Source: Paenibacillus sp. (lineage in GTDB: Bacteria; Bacillota; Bacilli; Paenibacillales; NBRC-103111). Taken from it: DNA of 64,000 bases. The first letter of the stretch is position 1, and every line of letters starts with the position of its first letter. The notes under the pieces are model-generated. The model saw only the letters and a program-made list of their open reading frames with translations, ran no database searches and was not told where the DNA came from. Of this stretch, positions 18,445 through 27,476 are shown piece by piece. A program made the position numbers and the translations under genes. Location: contig JAPSLM010000007.1 in NCBI GenBank assembly GCA_031180825.1, positions 186,001 through 250,000 of the forward strand, in the 5' to 3' direction.

Positions 18445-18565
18445 ATGTTCATATCCAAGTTATGGGCAAATGTTTATTGGCTGCATGAAAAATCGTCCGA
18501 AGCCTTCCTTTAAGATTAACATTAATCCCAAAGGGAATACAAGCCGGGACCCATGATATGAACAT
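18445..18565. repeat. 11-bp inverted repeat framing the rasP leader
   Basis: ATGTTCATATC at 18445-18455 and its exact reverse complement GATATGAACAT at 18555-18565 flank 99 bases. Inside are the smaller palindrome GATTAA-TG-TTAATC and a CCC-TTT-GGG stem. It could form a long-range RNA stem or be a two-site operator. Confidence 0.5.
18513..18542 (-). promoter_or_regulatory. Possible promoter for rasP
   Basis: TTGTAT (18537-18542) lies 18 bases upstream of TAATCT (18513-18518) on the minus strand. The hexamers are partial matches only. The gap of about 200 bases after dxr makes an internal promoter reasonable. Confidence 0.3.
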
Positions 18566-18618
18566 ATGATTGGCTTCACCGAAAGATGCCCTGGCGTCGC
18601 ATCTTCAAACGGCCTATT

Positions 18619-19761
18619 TTAAGCCAGGCTCCGCGCTTCTTCGCGGGCCCACCGGTCGATCTCCAAAATGGCCGGCAAATCCGGGGCCGGGACCGGGGAG
18701 TGCTTGTCCATTACCTTGGCGATGACCTCTTCGATAGCCAAGAATGAAATTTCCCCTTTCAGGAAACGCTCGACCGCAACTTCGTTGGCCGCATTGTAAA
18801 CGGTGGGCATAGAGCCGCCCGTCCGTCCGCTCTCGTAAGCCATCCGCAGACATGGATAACGCTCGAAATCCATTTCCCGAAAGTGCAGCTTCCCGACATC
18901 GGATAAACGCAAACGTTCGGAAGGCGTCGGTAGCCTGTCCGGATAGGTCAGTGCGTACTGAATCGGCACCCGCATATCCGGCATCCCCAATTGGGCGATG
19001 ATGCTGTAGTCCACGTACTCGACAAACGAATGGATGATGCTTTCGGGATGAATCAGCACTTCAATCCGGTCGTAGGGCAATCCGAACAGCCAGTGCGCTT
19101 CGATCACTTCCAGCCCTTTGTTCGCCATCGTCGCCGAATCGATCGTGATCTTCGCGCCCATCGACCAATTCGGATGCTTGAGCGCATCTTCGACGGATAC
19201 ATGGGCGAGCTCTTCCCGGGTGCGGTCGCGAAACGATCCCCCGGAAGCGGTCAACGTGATTTTATGTACGCGGTCCCGCGATTCTCCGTTCAAGCATTGA
19301 AATAAGGCCGAATGCTCGCTGTCGACCGGAAGCAAAGCGACGCCGCGGCGCTGCGCCAAATCCGTCACGAGATGCCCTGCGCTAACCAGCGTCTCTTTGT
19401 TGGCAAGTCCGATATGCTTGCCCGCGTCGATCGCGGCCAGCGTCGGCTTCAGTCCCTGACTGCCGACAATAGCGGTGACAACAAGCTCGGCATCGGTGCC
19501 TGCCGCAATTTCGTGCAGCCCCTCTTCACCGTATAGAACCTGAACGCCCGGTTTCGCTGCCGCACACAGCTGTTCCGCCGCTTCCTTCGTCGCAACGGAT
19601 ACCTTGCGGGGCCGAAAACGTTCGATTTGCTCAAGCAGGAGCGGTATATTATAACCGCCGGCAAGCCCTTCCACCTCGAAACGTTCCGGGTAATGCGATA
19701 TGACATCCAAGGTCTGGGTTCCGACGGAACCGGTCGACCCCAGAATACTGATTTTTTTCAC
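18619..19761 (-). CDS. dxr: 1-deoxy-D-xylulose 5-phosphate reductoisomerase
   Basis: Dxr makes 2-C-methyl-D-erythritol 4-phosphate from DXP with NADPH, the first committed step of the MEP isoprenoid pathway. The product (about 380 residues) has the nucleotide-binding [16 protein letters not shown] near the start, the substrate-loop region DSEHSALFQ, and [24 protein letters not shown] metal/substrate motifs. Start codons TTG (19764) and GTG (19761) are adjacent; GTG is better spaced from GAGGTG. It lies between cdsA and rasP and supplies precursors used by UppS two genes upstream. Confidence 0.96.
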   Translation of the reverse strand: MKKISILGSTGSVGTQTLDVISHYPERFEVEGLAGGYNIPLLLEQIERFRPRKVSVATKEAAEQLCAAAKPGVQVLYGEEGLHEIAAGTDAELVVTAIVGSQGLKPTLAAIDAGKHIGLANKETLVSAGHLVTDLAQRRGVALLPVDSEHSALFQCLNGESRDRVHKITLTASGGSFRDRTREELAHVSVEDALKHPNWSMGAKITIDSATMANKGLEVIEAHWLFGLPYDRIEVLIHPESIIHSFVEYVDYSIIAQLGMPDMRVPIQYALTYPDRLPTPSERLRLSDVGKLHFREMDFERYPCLRMAYESGRTGGSMPTVYNAANEVAVERFLKGEISFLAIEEVIAKVMDKHSPVPAPDLPAILEIDRWAREEARSLA

Positions 19762-19784
19762 CAACGTTCACCTCGGGGCAATAG

Positions 19785-20573
19785 TTATGCGGGCGGGAGC
19801 AGAGCCACTATATGAAGGAACGGAAACACGATCAGCCAGCTGTCGGTCCGGTCAAGCACGCCGCCATGTCCCGGCAGAATCGTTCCCGTATCTTTGATGC
19901 CCTTCACCCGCTTGTAGGCGGACTGAATCAAGTCGCCCATCTGACCGACGATCGCAATAACGAGCCCGATCCAGATCGCTTGCGCAAAGCTAAGCAGCTC
20001 CGGACGGCACCAGGCAAAGCCGAGTGCAACGACAACGGACAACGCCGTGCCGCCGATCGCTCCCTCGACGGATTTCTTCGGACTAATGGCAGGCCAGAGC
20101 GGTGTTTTTCCGATCATCGATCCGGTAAAATATGCGCCGGAATCCGTTGACCAAATGCATAAAAACACGAGCAGCGTCCAATAAAGCCCGTTCTCGGAAA
20201 GCCAGCGCGTCTCCACCATATAATGAAAGCCGATACCGACGTATACCATGCCCAAGAATGCCGTAGCAATATGGTCGATCGTAACTTTGTTCTTCGAAAT
20301 CACCGTAACGGCCAGAAAAACAAACAAAAACAGCCAAATCAGGCGCTCTACCGAAATCCCTGCCTCCTGCCACGGTACGACAAGGCCAATCACCCCTAGA
20401 GAGCCTAAAATGCCAATTGTTTTGTTTTTGTTAAGGCCGTTCATCCGTAAAAACTCGTCGTATCCGATCAGCGCTAAAACCAGGATTAACCCGGCGAACC
20501 AATAGCCTCCCAAATACAACAGGATGAAAAAGGCGAGCCCTGCCACGACTCCTGTGACAATTCGCTGCTTCAA
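19785..20573 (-). CDS. cdsA: Phosphatidate cytidylyltransferase
   Basis: CdsA converts phosphatidic acid and CTP to CDP-diacylglycerol, the precursor of acidic phospholipids. The 262-residue protein is almost wholly hydrophobic with about seven or eight membrane segments. It carries TDSGAYFTGSMIGK and ISPKKSVEGAIGG in the middle and the family signature KRVKGIKDTGTILPGHGGVLDR near the C-terminus. The start is TTG at 20573 with GGAGGAATCGAT upstream. It follows uppS by about 70 bases. Confidence 0.96.
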   Translation of the reverse strand: MKQRIVTGVVAGLAFFILLYLGGYWFAGLILVLALIGYDEFLRMNGLNKNKTIGILGSLGVIGLVVPWQEAGISVERLIWLFLFVFLAVTVISKNKVTIDHIATAFLGMVYVGIGFHYMVETRWLSENGLYWTLLVFLCIWSTDSGAYFTGSMIGKTPLWPAISPKKSVEGAIGGTALSVVVALGFAWCRPELLSFAQAIWIGLVIAIVGQMGDLIQSAYKRVKGIKDTGTILPGHGGVLDRTDSWLIVFPFLHIVALLPPA

Positions 20574-20643
20574 ATCGATTCCTCCATCGTTTATGCTGGC
20601 AGACGGACATTAAACCGAACTGCCCTCCTGTTGTCAACTGCCG

Positions 20644-21411
20644 CTACAAACCGCCGTATCTTCTGGCACGGCGCTGGTATTCCCCGACAGCTTCGTAGAA
20701 ATGCTCCTCCGTAAATTCCGGCCAGCACAAATCAGTAAAAAACAATTCCGAATAAGCTAACTGCCAAAGCATAAAATTGCTGATCCGAAGCTCTCCGCTG
20801 GTGCGTATCAGAAGATCGGGGTCCGGGAGCGGATCGGTTAATAAATATTTGGAGAAAAGCGCCTCGTCCACTTCGTCCGCGGCCACTTTGTTTTCTTTCA
20901 TATCCTGAGCAAGCCGCTGAATGCCGTTCAGCATTTCTTTACGGCTTCCGTAATTCAACGCAAAATTCAAAATGAGTCCGGTGTTATGCTTTGTTTGATC
21001 AATCGCGTCCTGAACCGCTTTCAGCGTAAAATCAGGCAATCCTTCCTGCCAGCCTGTCATGCGAATCTGAACGTTATTCGCAATCAATTCGTCGATTTCT
21101 TTCGGAAAAAACTCCATCGGCAGCTTCATCAAGTAGTCTACTTCTTCCTTCGGTCTCTTCCAATTTTCCGTGGAAAAAGCATACATGGTCAGCACCTTCA
21201 CACCGATGCTGTCTGCAGCCATCGTAATTTTTTTTACGTTTTTCATACCTGAATGGTGGCCTGCCACCCGCGGCAGTCCCCGCTTTTGTGCCCATCGGCC
21301 ATTACCGTCCATGATGACGGCGACATGGTTCGGAATGTTGTCCGCATCCAGCCGGAGAGCGGCTTGCTCTCCTTCCGGCTTGCTTCCAAACCATTTTTTG
21401 AATGACATCAT
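20644..21411 (-). CDS. uppS: Undecaprenyl diphosphate synthase (isoprenyl transferase)
   Basis: UppS condenses isopentenyl diphosphate units to the C55 lipid carrier for peptidoglycan and teichoic acid synthesis. With the ATG at 21411 it has 255 residues, with HVAVIMDGNGRWA (catalytic Asp35), GHHSGMKNVKKI, TMYAFSTENWKRP and the C-terminal RTSGELRISNFMLWQ. The frame opens five codons upstream, but GGGGGATTCAGAC is well spaced for the inner ATG, and a second ATG follows directly. It is preceded by a stem-loop after frr, so expression may be partly uncoupled from frr. Confidence 0.95.
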   Translation of the reverse strand: MMSFKKWFGSKPEGEQAALRLDADNIPNHVAVIMDGNGRWAQKRGLPRVAGHHSGMKNVKKITMAADSIGVKVLTMYAFSTENWKRPKEEVDYLMKLPMEFFPKEIDELIANNVQIRMTGWQEGLPDFTLKAVQDAIDQTKHNTGLILNFALNYGSRKEMLNGIQRLAQDMKENKVAADEVDEALFSKYLLTDPLPDPDLLIRTSGELRISNFMLWQLAYSELFFTDLCWPEFTEEHFYEAVGEYQRRARRYGGL

Positions 21412-21436
21412 GTCTGAATCCCCCATCAGGAAAGAC

Positions 21437-21466
21437 TAAAAGCCCCCTCAAATAAGGGGGTCTTTA
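21437..21466 (-). terminator. Stem-loop between frr and uppS
   Basis: In transcript sense GACCCCCT, a TATTTG loop and AGGGGGCTTTT form a stable GC stem with a short T-run directly after the frr stop. It may act as a partial terminator or attenuator before uppS. Confidence 0.6.
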
Positions 21467-21470
21467 CCGG

Positions 21471-22025
21471 TTACACTTCCATAATTTCTTTTTCTTTGGC
21501 AGCCAGTACTTTGTCGACTTCCGCGATATGCTTGTCCGTAAACTTCTGGATGTCATCCTGATGACGGCGGGACTCGTCTTCCGATATGCCCGTTTTCTCC
21601 AGCTTTTTGATATCGTCGTTCGCGTCGCGGCGGATATTGCGGATCGCCACTTTCGCTTCTTCGCCGAACTTGCGCGTCATTTTCACGAGCTCGGAACGGC
21701 GTTCTTCCGTCAAAGCCGGGACGACGATACGGATTGCACTGCCGTCGTTGGAAGGCGTCAATCCGAGATCGGATTTCAAAATCGCTTTTTCGATAGCGGC
21801 AACCGAGCTTTTGTCCCACGGCTGAATCATCAGCGTGCGGGAATCCGGCGTATTAATGTTCGCCAGCTGGTTTACCGGTGTCATAGAACCGTAGTATTCG
21901 ACTTGGACGCGATCCAGCAGGGCGGGGGTCGCCCGTCCCGCGCGAAGCGAGGCCAGGTCCTTTTTCAGCGAGGCGATCGCTTTCTCCATACGTTCTTCCG
22001 CACTTTTTTTAATGGATTGCGGCAT
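21471..22025 (-). CDS. frr: Ribosome recycling factor
   Basis: RRF with EF-G splits post-termination ribosomes. The 184-residue product is the normal length and has the hallmark [21 protein letters not shown] near residues 27-47, the [18 protein letters not shown] segment and the three-helix bundle C-terminus. It starts four bases after pyrH ends, the conserved pyrH-frr pair, and is followed by a terminator-like hairpin. Confidence 0.97.
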   Translation of the reverse strand: MPQSIKKSAEERMEKAIASLKKDLASLRAGRATPALLDRVQVEYYGSMTPVNQLANINTPDSRTLMIQPWDKSSVAAIEKAILKSDLGLTPSNDGSAIRIVVPALTEERRSELVKMTRKFGEEAKVAIRNIRRDANDDIKKLEKTGISEDESRRHQDDIQKFTDKHIAEVDKVLAAKEKEIMEV

Positions 22026-22028
22026 AGA

Positions 22029-22775
<747 letters not shown>

Positions 22776-22796
22776 TCAGACCGCTAAAGCTTTCTT

Positions 22797-22829
22797 TTAA
22801 AAAACAAGGAACACAGCGTGTTCCTCGTT
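22797..22829 (-). terminator. Rho-independent terminator after tsf
   Basis: AACGAGGAACAC, a GCT loop and GTGTTCCTTGTT form a 12-bp stem with one G-U pair, followed by a T-tract. It is a strong terminator between tsf and pyrH. Confidence 0.85.
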
Positions 22830-22851
22830 ACCTTGCATTTATCTTGTTAAA

Positions 22852-23502
22852 TTACAGCTTAACTTGGGACATAACTTCTTCAGCGAAGTTTTCTTGTTTC
22901 TTCTCCAAGCCTTCTCCGAGTTCGAAACGTACGAAACGGCGGATCGACAAGTTCTCACCGATCGTTGCGATGTTTTCTTTCAATACTTCCTCTACCGTTT
23001 TGTCCGGATCTTTAACGAAAGGCTGCTCAAGCAAGCAGTATTCCTCGTAGTATTTCGCCAGACGGCCTTCGACGATTTTCTCGACGATTTTTTCCGGCTT
23101 TCCTTCGTTCAGCGCTTGGTTCGTCAAGATTTCGCGCTCCTTGTCCAGCGCTTCTTGCGGAACTTCTTCACGGCGAAGGAATTTCGGGTTGGAAGCTGCA
23201 ATGTGCAAAGCAACGTCGCGAACAAACGTTCTGAATTGTTCGTTTTTCGCTACAAAGTCGGTTTCGCTGTTTACTTCAACCAACACGCCGATTTTGCCGC
23301 CGGCATGAATGTAGGACTCGATCATCCCTTCCGTTGCGATCCGGCCCGCTTTGTTAGCCGCTGCGGAAAGACCTTTCTCGCGCAGGATTTCGGCAGCTTT
23401 CGTCAAGTCGCCGTTCGCTTCTTCCAATGCTTTTTTGCAATCGAGCATGCCTGCTCCTGTTTTTTCGCGCAATTCTTTTACTGCTGCTGCACTTACTGCC
23501 AT
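22852..23502 (-). CDS. tsf: Elongation factor Ts
   Basis: EF-Ts exchanges GDP for GTP on EF-Tu. With the ATG at 23502 (AAGGAGG upstream) it has 216 residues, shorter than the roughly 290 of B. subtilis or E. coli. It keeps the N-terminal UBA-like domain, the [16 protein letters not shown] segment and the EF-Tu contact motif [11 protein letters not shown], but the core is a single reduced subdomain. The upstream open frame runs through the rpsB-tsf terminator and is not coding. Short EF-Ts occurs in Paenibacillaceae to my knowledge. It pairs with rpsB as usual. Confidence 0.96.
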   Translation of the reverse strand: MAVSAAAVKELREKTGAGMLDCKKALEEANGDLTKAAEILREKGLSAAANKAGRIATEGMIESYIHAGGKIGVLVEVNSETDFVAKNEQFRTFVRDVALHIAASNPKFLRREEVPQEALDKEREILTNQALNEGKPEKIVEKIVEGRLAKYYEEYCLLEQPFVKDPDKTVEEVLKENIATIGENLSIRRFVRFELGEGLEKKQENFAEEVMSQVKL

Positions 23503-23536
23503 GGTTTGGCCTCCTTGGAATGTGATATGTATTCCC

Positions 23537-23582
23537 AAAAAAAGGGCGGTGAAAGGATTTTGCACCTTTAAACCACCCTTTC
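23537..23582 (-). terminator. Terminator/attenuator between rpsB and tsf
   Basis: AAAGGGTGGT and ACCGCCCTTT pair, with an inner AAAGG/CCTTT extension, and are followed by seven T residues. It looks like a full rho-independent terminator between two normally co-transcribed genes, so it likely sets the rpsB:tsf ratio. Confidence 0.8.
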
Positions 23583-23596
23583 TCGTATTCAATGCA

Positions 23597-24295
23597 TTAA
23601 GCTGAAGTTTCTTCGCCTTGGTGAGCTTCGACAACCGCGTCGGCGATTTTAGCCGTCAGCAATTTTACCGCACGGATCGCGTCGTCGTTACCCGGGATCA
23701 CGTAGTCGATTTCGTCCGGATCGCAGTTCGTGTCCACGATACCTACGATCGGAATACCGAGCTTGCGTGCTTCCGCAACGGCAATGCGCTCTTTGCGCGG
23801 ATCGATGACGAACAGCGCGCTCGGCAGGCCTTTCATACGGGAAATGCCGCCCAGGAATTTCTCAAGACGATCTTTTTCTTTGCGAAGAATGATAACTTCT
23901 TTTTTCGGCAGCACTTCGAACGTACCGTCTTGTTCCCATTTTTCCAGCTCGTGCAAGCGGTTGATCCGTTTTTGGATCGTTTGGAAGTTCGTCAGCGTAC
24001 CGCCGAGCCAACGTTGGTTGATGTAGTACATTCCGCAGCGCTCAGCTTCTTCTTTAACCGAATCTTGAGCTTGCTTTTTTGTACCTACGAACAAGATCGT
24101 GCCGTTCTCTGCGGCTACGGACTTGACAAAGTTGTAAGCTTCCTCAACTTTTTTGACCGTTTTTTGCAGGTCGATGATGTAAATTCCGTTTCTTTCGGTG
24201 AAGATGTATCGATCCATTTTCGGGTTCCAACGACGGGTTTGGTGACCGAAGTGCACCCCAGCTTCAAGCAGCTGTTTCATGGAGATAACTGCCAT
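23597..24295 (-). CDS. rpsB: 30S ribosomal protein S2
   Basis: S2 binds late to the 30S subunit and supports S1-like functions. The 232-residue product has the canonical [22 protein letters not shown] start, [12 protein letters not shown] and the [20 protein letters not shown] signature. The ATG at 24295 has AGGAGGTGCGTGAGG upstream. It has a clear promoter about 160 bases upstream and marks the return from the flagellar operon to translation genes. Confidence 0.98.
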   Translation of the reverse strand: MAVISMKQLLEAGVHFGHQTRRWNPKMDRYIFTERNGIYIIDLQKTVKKVEEAYNFVKSVAAENGTILFVGTKKQAQDSVKEEAERCGMYYINQRWLGGTLTNFQTIQKRINRLHELEKWEQDGTFEVLPKKEVIILRKEKDRLEKFLGGISRMKGLPSALFVIDPRKERIAVAEARKLGIPIVGIVDTNCDPDEIDYVIPGNDDAIRAVKLLTAKIADAVVEAHQGEETSA

Positions 24296-24453
24296 CCTCA
24301 CGCACCTCCTCTAAATTGGTTTTTGGGTTTCCTCCGCCGATCGCATCTTCCGGTAAAACTCCTTGTCTTAAGCGCTGCATCGAGCAGCCAAAAAGCCAGC
24401 GGGAGCACCGTTACCGGAACTTAACCGACGTGTGGTTTTTAACACCGAGAATT

Positions 24454-24482
24454 ACTATACCATAACTGACAACCGTATGCAA
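24454..24482 (-). promoter_or_regulatory. Sigma-A promoter of rpsB-tsf
   Basis: TTGCAT (24477-24482) is 17 bases upstream of TATAGT (24454-24459), with TATGG before the -10. It has the same architecture as the rimP operon promoter. A leader of about 150 bases to rpsB could carry regulatory structure. Confidence 0.75.
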
Positions 24483-24500
24483 CACCTGCAACAGATCGAT

Positions 24501-24545
24501 AAAAAAAGACAAAGTCAGACCCTGCAAGCACGAGTCTGATCTTTA
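24501..24545 (-). terminator. Rho-independent terminator at the end of the fla/che operon
   Basis: AAAGATCAGAC and GTCTGACTTT form a stem with one bulge, followed by GTCTTTTTTT. It starts at the stop of the last operon gene and lies just before the rpsB promoter, separating motility from translation genes. Confidence 0.85.
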
Positions 24546-25055
24546 TTATTGCGTCGTTAAATTGGCTATCACCTGCGCCAGCTCCGGAAAACCCTTGAAT
24601 ACATGCACGCCGGAAACGATTTTGTCGTTCAGCTGCTTTTGTTTCATCATACCTACAAAAGCGGTTTTGTCGGCAATGACGCCGCTCTGCTGCAGCAAAT
24701 CCGCTACTTGGACCGCAGTCATGCCCTTGGAGACATAAATGTACGTTTCCTTATCTGGCGCGGCGGGCTGCGGCTGCGCGGCTTGTTTGTCGTTCTCTTC
24801 TTTCAGCTTCTGTGCGATCATGGCATCGACCTGCGTCTGGTCGTACAGCTTTTGACTTTTGTCGTACACATTATAATAGGTGGAAGCGACTTCCTTAAGC
24901 CGGATGAGGTCCATTTCCTCGGGCGCCTGTCCCGCCGCGGGCCGCTTGGAAGCGGCGCTGTTGGCAGGGGCAGCCTCATTCATCAGCTGAAGCAGAACGG
25001 CACCCAAAATCAAACCGGTGCCGAGCCCGTACAGAAGCGATTTGTTCTTAAGCAT
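24546..25055 (-). CDS. Membrane-anchored protein with a YceG/MltG-like C-terminal region, unknown function
   Basis: I do not recognise this gene by name. The 169-residue product has a short basic N-terminus, one membrane segment (about residues 7-26, LLYGLGTGLILGAVLLQLM), then an Ala/Pro-rich and charged linker. The extracytoplasmic C-terminal domain YVSKGMTAVQVADLLQQSGV resembles the N-terminal LysM-like part of YceG/MltG proteins but lacks the catalytic lytic transglycosylase region. The ATG at 25055 has GGAGGAACGGTCGA upstream and overlaps the swrB-like gene by 8 bases. It is the last gene of the flagellar operon. A wall-contact role near the flagellum is inference only. Confidence 0.75.
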   Translation of the reverse strand: MLKNKSLLYGLGTGLILGAVLLQLMNEAAPANSAASKRPAAGQAPEEMDLIRLKEVASTYYNVYDKSQKLYDQTQVDAMIAQKLKEENDKQAAQPQPAAPDKETYIYVSKGMTAVQVADLLQQSGVIADKTAFVGMMKQKQLNDKIVSGVHVFKGFPELAQVIANLTTQ

Positions 25056-25647
25056 TCGACCGTTCCTCCTGTTTGGCAAGCTGCAGGATCAGACTGATCT
25101 CCCCTTTGTTCATGCCCAGCTTCTTGGCGATATAGTCCGTCGATTTGCCGGACTCGTACAATCCGAACAGCTCGCCGTATCGCTCTTTCATACTCAATGC
25201 AGCTTGGCTCGTCGCTTCCGGCTGTATATCAGGCGTAACGGGCTCCATGTAGGCTTGCGATACCGCGGCTTCACCGCTTGTTCCCAACGCCTCTCCCGGC
25301 TCAGACGCGTCGGCCTGACGGGTCATGCGCCGCTGCTCCTCCGCGAACGCCAGCCGGCCCAGGTCGCGCCGCAGCTCCCGACATTCCTTTTCCAGCGTTT
25401 CCACGCGCGAGGTCAGTTTAGCCGCATGCTCCTCGTACGTTTTTTTCGTCCCGGAGAACAGCTCGATCAGCGCTTTGTTCTGCTCCTCAAGCTCCATGGC
25501 CAAGTGATCCATCGCCTGCTCCATCTCTTTTACCATGGCGCCGTCGGGCTTGGCCGCCGCTTCGGATTTTCGCGGAACAATTTTGGCATAGACCAAGATT
25601 AGAAGCCCGACCAGCACGATGTATACCCAAGGTTGGTCCAATTGCAT
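25048..25647 (-). CDS. SwrB/YlxL-like protein (DUF6115 type)
   Basis: The product of 199 residues has one N-terminal membrane segment (about 6-24), a coiled coil (about 40-105), a variable acidic linker and a C-terminal helix-turn-helix-like segment (STDYIAKKLGMNKGEISLILQL). This is the architecture of B. subtilis SwrB (YlxL), which lies after sigD and helps complete the flagellar export apparatus. Here two genes separate it from sigD. Homology is proposed from architecture and position; sequence identity appears low. Confidence 0.7.
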   Translation of the reverse strand: MQLDQPWVYIVLVGLLILVYAKIVPRKSEAAAKPDGAMVKEMEQAMDHLAMELEEQNKALIELFSGTKKTYEEHAAKLTSRVETLEKECRELRRDLGRLAFAEEQRRMTRQADASEPGEALGTSGEAAVSQAYMEPVTPDIQPEATSQAALSMKERYGELFGLYESGKSTDYIAKKLGMNKGEISLILQLAKQEERSNA

Positions 25648-25671
25648 TCACCTAGTTTCACAACAAAATAG

Positions 25672-26004
25672 TTACAAGGTCAAGTCGATGTGATGCCCCT
25701 TGAACGGATGCTCCGGTGCGCCGCCGCCCGACGGTTGCTTGACTTCCTCGGCAGCTTTCTTCCCACCTCCGCCGCCTCGGGAGTCCCGTTCGCCCGAACG
25801 GCCCGACTGATCGTCTTTGATCGAAGCTTGACCGGTCTCCTCCGTCTTGGCGCTGACCTGACGCTCTTTTATCGCCGTCTTCTCGTTGGAGCTGTTCAGC
25901 ATGGCTTGGTCTTCCACCCGCTTTTGCACCATTTGGTGCTGCTTCAGACCGGCTTCATCGTTCTTATGCAGCGCAAATTGCATTTCCACCGGTTTCATGC
26001 TCAC
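25672..26004 (-). CDS. Small hydrophilic protein of the flagellar operon, unknown function
   Basis: I do not recognise this 110-residue protein. It is highly charged, with no membrane segment. The N-terminal half is helical and Gln/Lys-rich, followed by a Gly/Ser/Lys-rich stretch (about 70-90, GRSGERDSRGGGGGKK) and an HPFKGHHIDLTL tail. A GTG at 26004 with GGAGGAG six bases upstream is the best start; an ATG two codons before and one two codons after are alternatives. It lies between the fapA-type gene and the swrB-like gene. The HHIDLTL-type tail seems the most structured part. Confidence 0.65.
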   Translation of the reverse strand: MSMKPVEMQFALHKNDEAGLKQHQMVQKRVEDQAMLNSSNEKTAIKERQVSAKTEETGQASIKDDQSGRSGERDSRGGGGGKKAAEEVKQPSGGGAPEHPFKGHHIDLTL

Positions 26005-26043
26005 CGGCATCTCCTCCTTCGAGCTGTCTGCGCACGTCTGCCA

Positions 26044-27456
26044 TTATACGATAGGAAGCATCGTGATATCTCCGTCGAGCAATTGAAACCTGACGCGGGG
26101 AGAAGTATCTTTAATGAATTTGGTGTATCGGCCGATTACGATTTTCGTGCCGCTGTAGACGTTGGAAATCACTTCGACCTTTGCTTTTTCCGAGTCCTCA
26201 AGCGATTTCTCGATTTCCAGCATTCGTTCCCTGGAGCTTGCAATTTCTTCCGCAACCTGTTTCTTGGTATGGTTCAGCTTAACCCGCATCGCCACTTTAT
26301 CCGGCCCAAGCTGCCCGGCGGCCGCCAGTTGGTCAAGCAGCGCGAGCGCTTTTTCCGTCTTGTCCAGATTCTCGTTCAAGGCTCTTTGCTGGAGGCGAAG
26401 CTGCTGAAGCTCGTTGCGCAGCTCCGGCAGGACGCCGACTTCGATGATCGTGGCCGTCGACATGGAGTTGCCGATCGTTCGGGCAATAACTACGTCGCCC
26501 GCTTGAATCATTCCCCCGACGATCAGTCCCTTGGTGCCTTTGCAAACAACTTGTTTGCCGGCACGCACCTGAGAATGCATAATGCTCTGGCTGACCAGCA
26601 CTTCCTCTCCCGCTTCGATGTTGGCATCCTGGATGAACGAGCTTTTTACCCGTTTTCCGGCACGGATCGTTCCCTTGTTATGTCCAAGGATCCCCGCGCT
26701 GATCTCGATGGAGCCGCCCGCTTCCAAGTCTGCGGCATCCACGCTGCCTGTAATGCGGATATCTCCCGCGGCTTTGATGCGAAAGCCCGGGAGCACGTTG
26801 CCGCGGATGACGACGGACCCGACGAAATCGATGTTCCCGACATTGTAATCGACGTCTCCGTTCACTTCAAAGATCGGAAACACATTGATTTTATCCCGGT
26901 CCGTCTTGGTGACCATGCCATCAATTGCGGCATAAATGGCCGTCTGCTCCGGATCGGTCACAACGTTTTTACCGAGCTTTAAGTGGGCTTCCTTCCCGTC
27001 CTTCGCAAACAGCGTTTCCCCGGTTACCGCGCGTCCCGGGACGCCTAAGCCGGCCGGTATTTTTTGGGCGATCAACTGCCCCTTCTTCACGTTATGGATC
27101 GTCGTCACTTCTTTATAATCGACCTTGCCGTCCTCCAGCTCAGCGGGACGTCTGGAGTTGTCGTCCAAATCGTACATCGTCTGGACATGCCCATCCTGAC
27201 CGTTCTTCGGCGCATCGCCTTTGGCAATCACGTTCTGAGAGAAGAAGAAAGCCTTCGGATCGTCGACGATCGCGGCGACTTTCTCCTCATCTATACCGTA
27301 TACGATGTGATATGAGGCAAGCAATTCCATAAGCTGTCCTTTGGAGACACGGAACGAATCCTCGCAATTCGCAAACGCAAGGTAAGCGAACAGCTTGTCG
27401 TCGGACAACGATATATCCATATAATAGCTGAGCGGCATCGCCAGATCGGCCATCAT
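26044..27456 (-). CDS. FapA/DUF342 family protein
   Basis: DUF342 (FapA) proteins form polymer-like beta-helical coats and have been linked to flagellar assembly. The 470-residue product has an N-terminal region typical of the family, including GVPGRAVTGETLFAKDGK. A right-handed beta-helix of regular turns (about 195-350: VVIRGNVLPGF, ITGSVDAADLEAGGSIEI, GTIRAGKRV) follows, then a long coiled coil (about 365-425) and a beta-rich tail. Two adjacent ATGs (27456, 27453) follow AAGGTGG. It is directly downstream of sigD. DUF342 genes also occur outside flagellar operons, so the role is inferred from context. Confidence 0.85.
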   Translation of the reverse strand: MMADLAMPLSYYMDISLSDDKLFAYLAFANCEDSFRVSKGQLMELLASYHIVYGIDEEKVAAIVDDPKAFFFSQNVIAKGDAPKNGQDGHVQTMYDLDDNSRRPAELEDGKVDYKEVTTIHNVKKGQLIAQKIPAGLGVPGRAVTGETLFAKDGKEAHLKLGKNVVTDPEQTAIYAAIDGMVTKTDRDKINVFPIFEVNGDVDYNVGNIDFVGSVVIRGNVLPGFRIKAAGDIRITGSVDAADLEAGGSIEISAGILGHNKGTIRAGKRVKSSFIQDANIEAGEEVLVSQSIMHSQVRAGKQVVCKGTKGLIVGGMIQAGDVVIARTIGNSMSTATIIEVGVLPELRNELQQLRLQQRALNENLDKTEKALALLDQLAAAGQLGPDKVAMRVKLNHTKKQVAEEIASSRERMLEIEKSLEDSEKAKVEVISNVYSGTKIVIGRYTKFIKDTSPRVRFQLLDGDITMLPIV

Positions 27457-27476
27457 TCTCCCCACCTTCCGACTCC

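Noticed and set aside
23503..23634. N-terminal extension of EF-Ts by 44 residues
   Set aside because: The extension runs through a rho-independent terminator and the ribosome site just before the inner ATG; it does not match the family.
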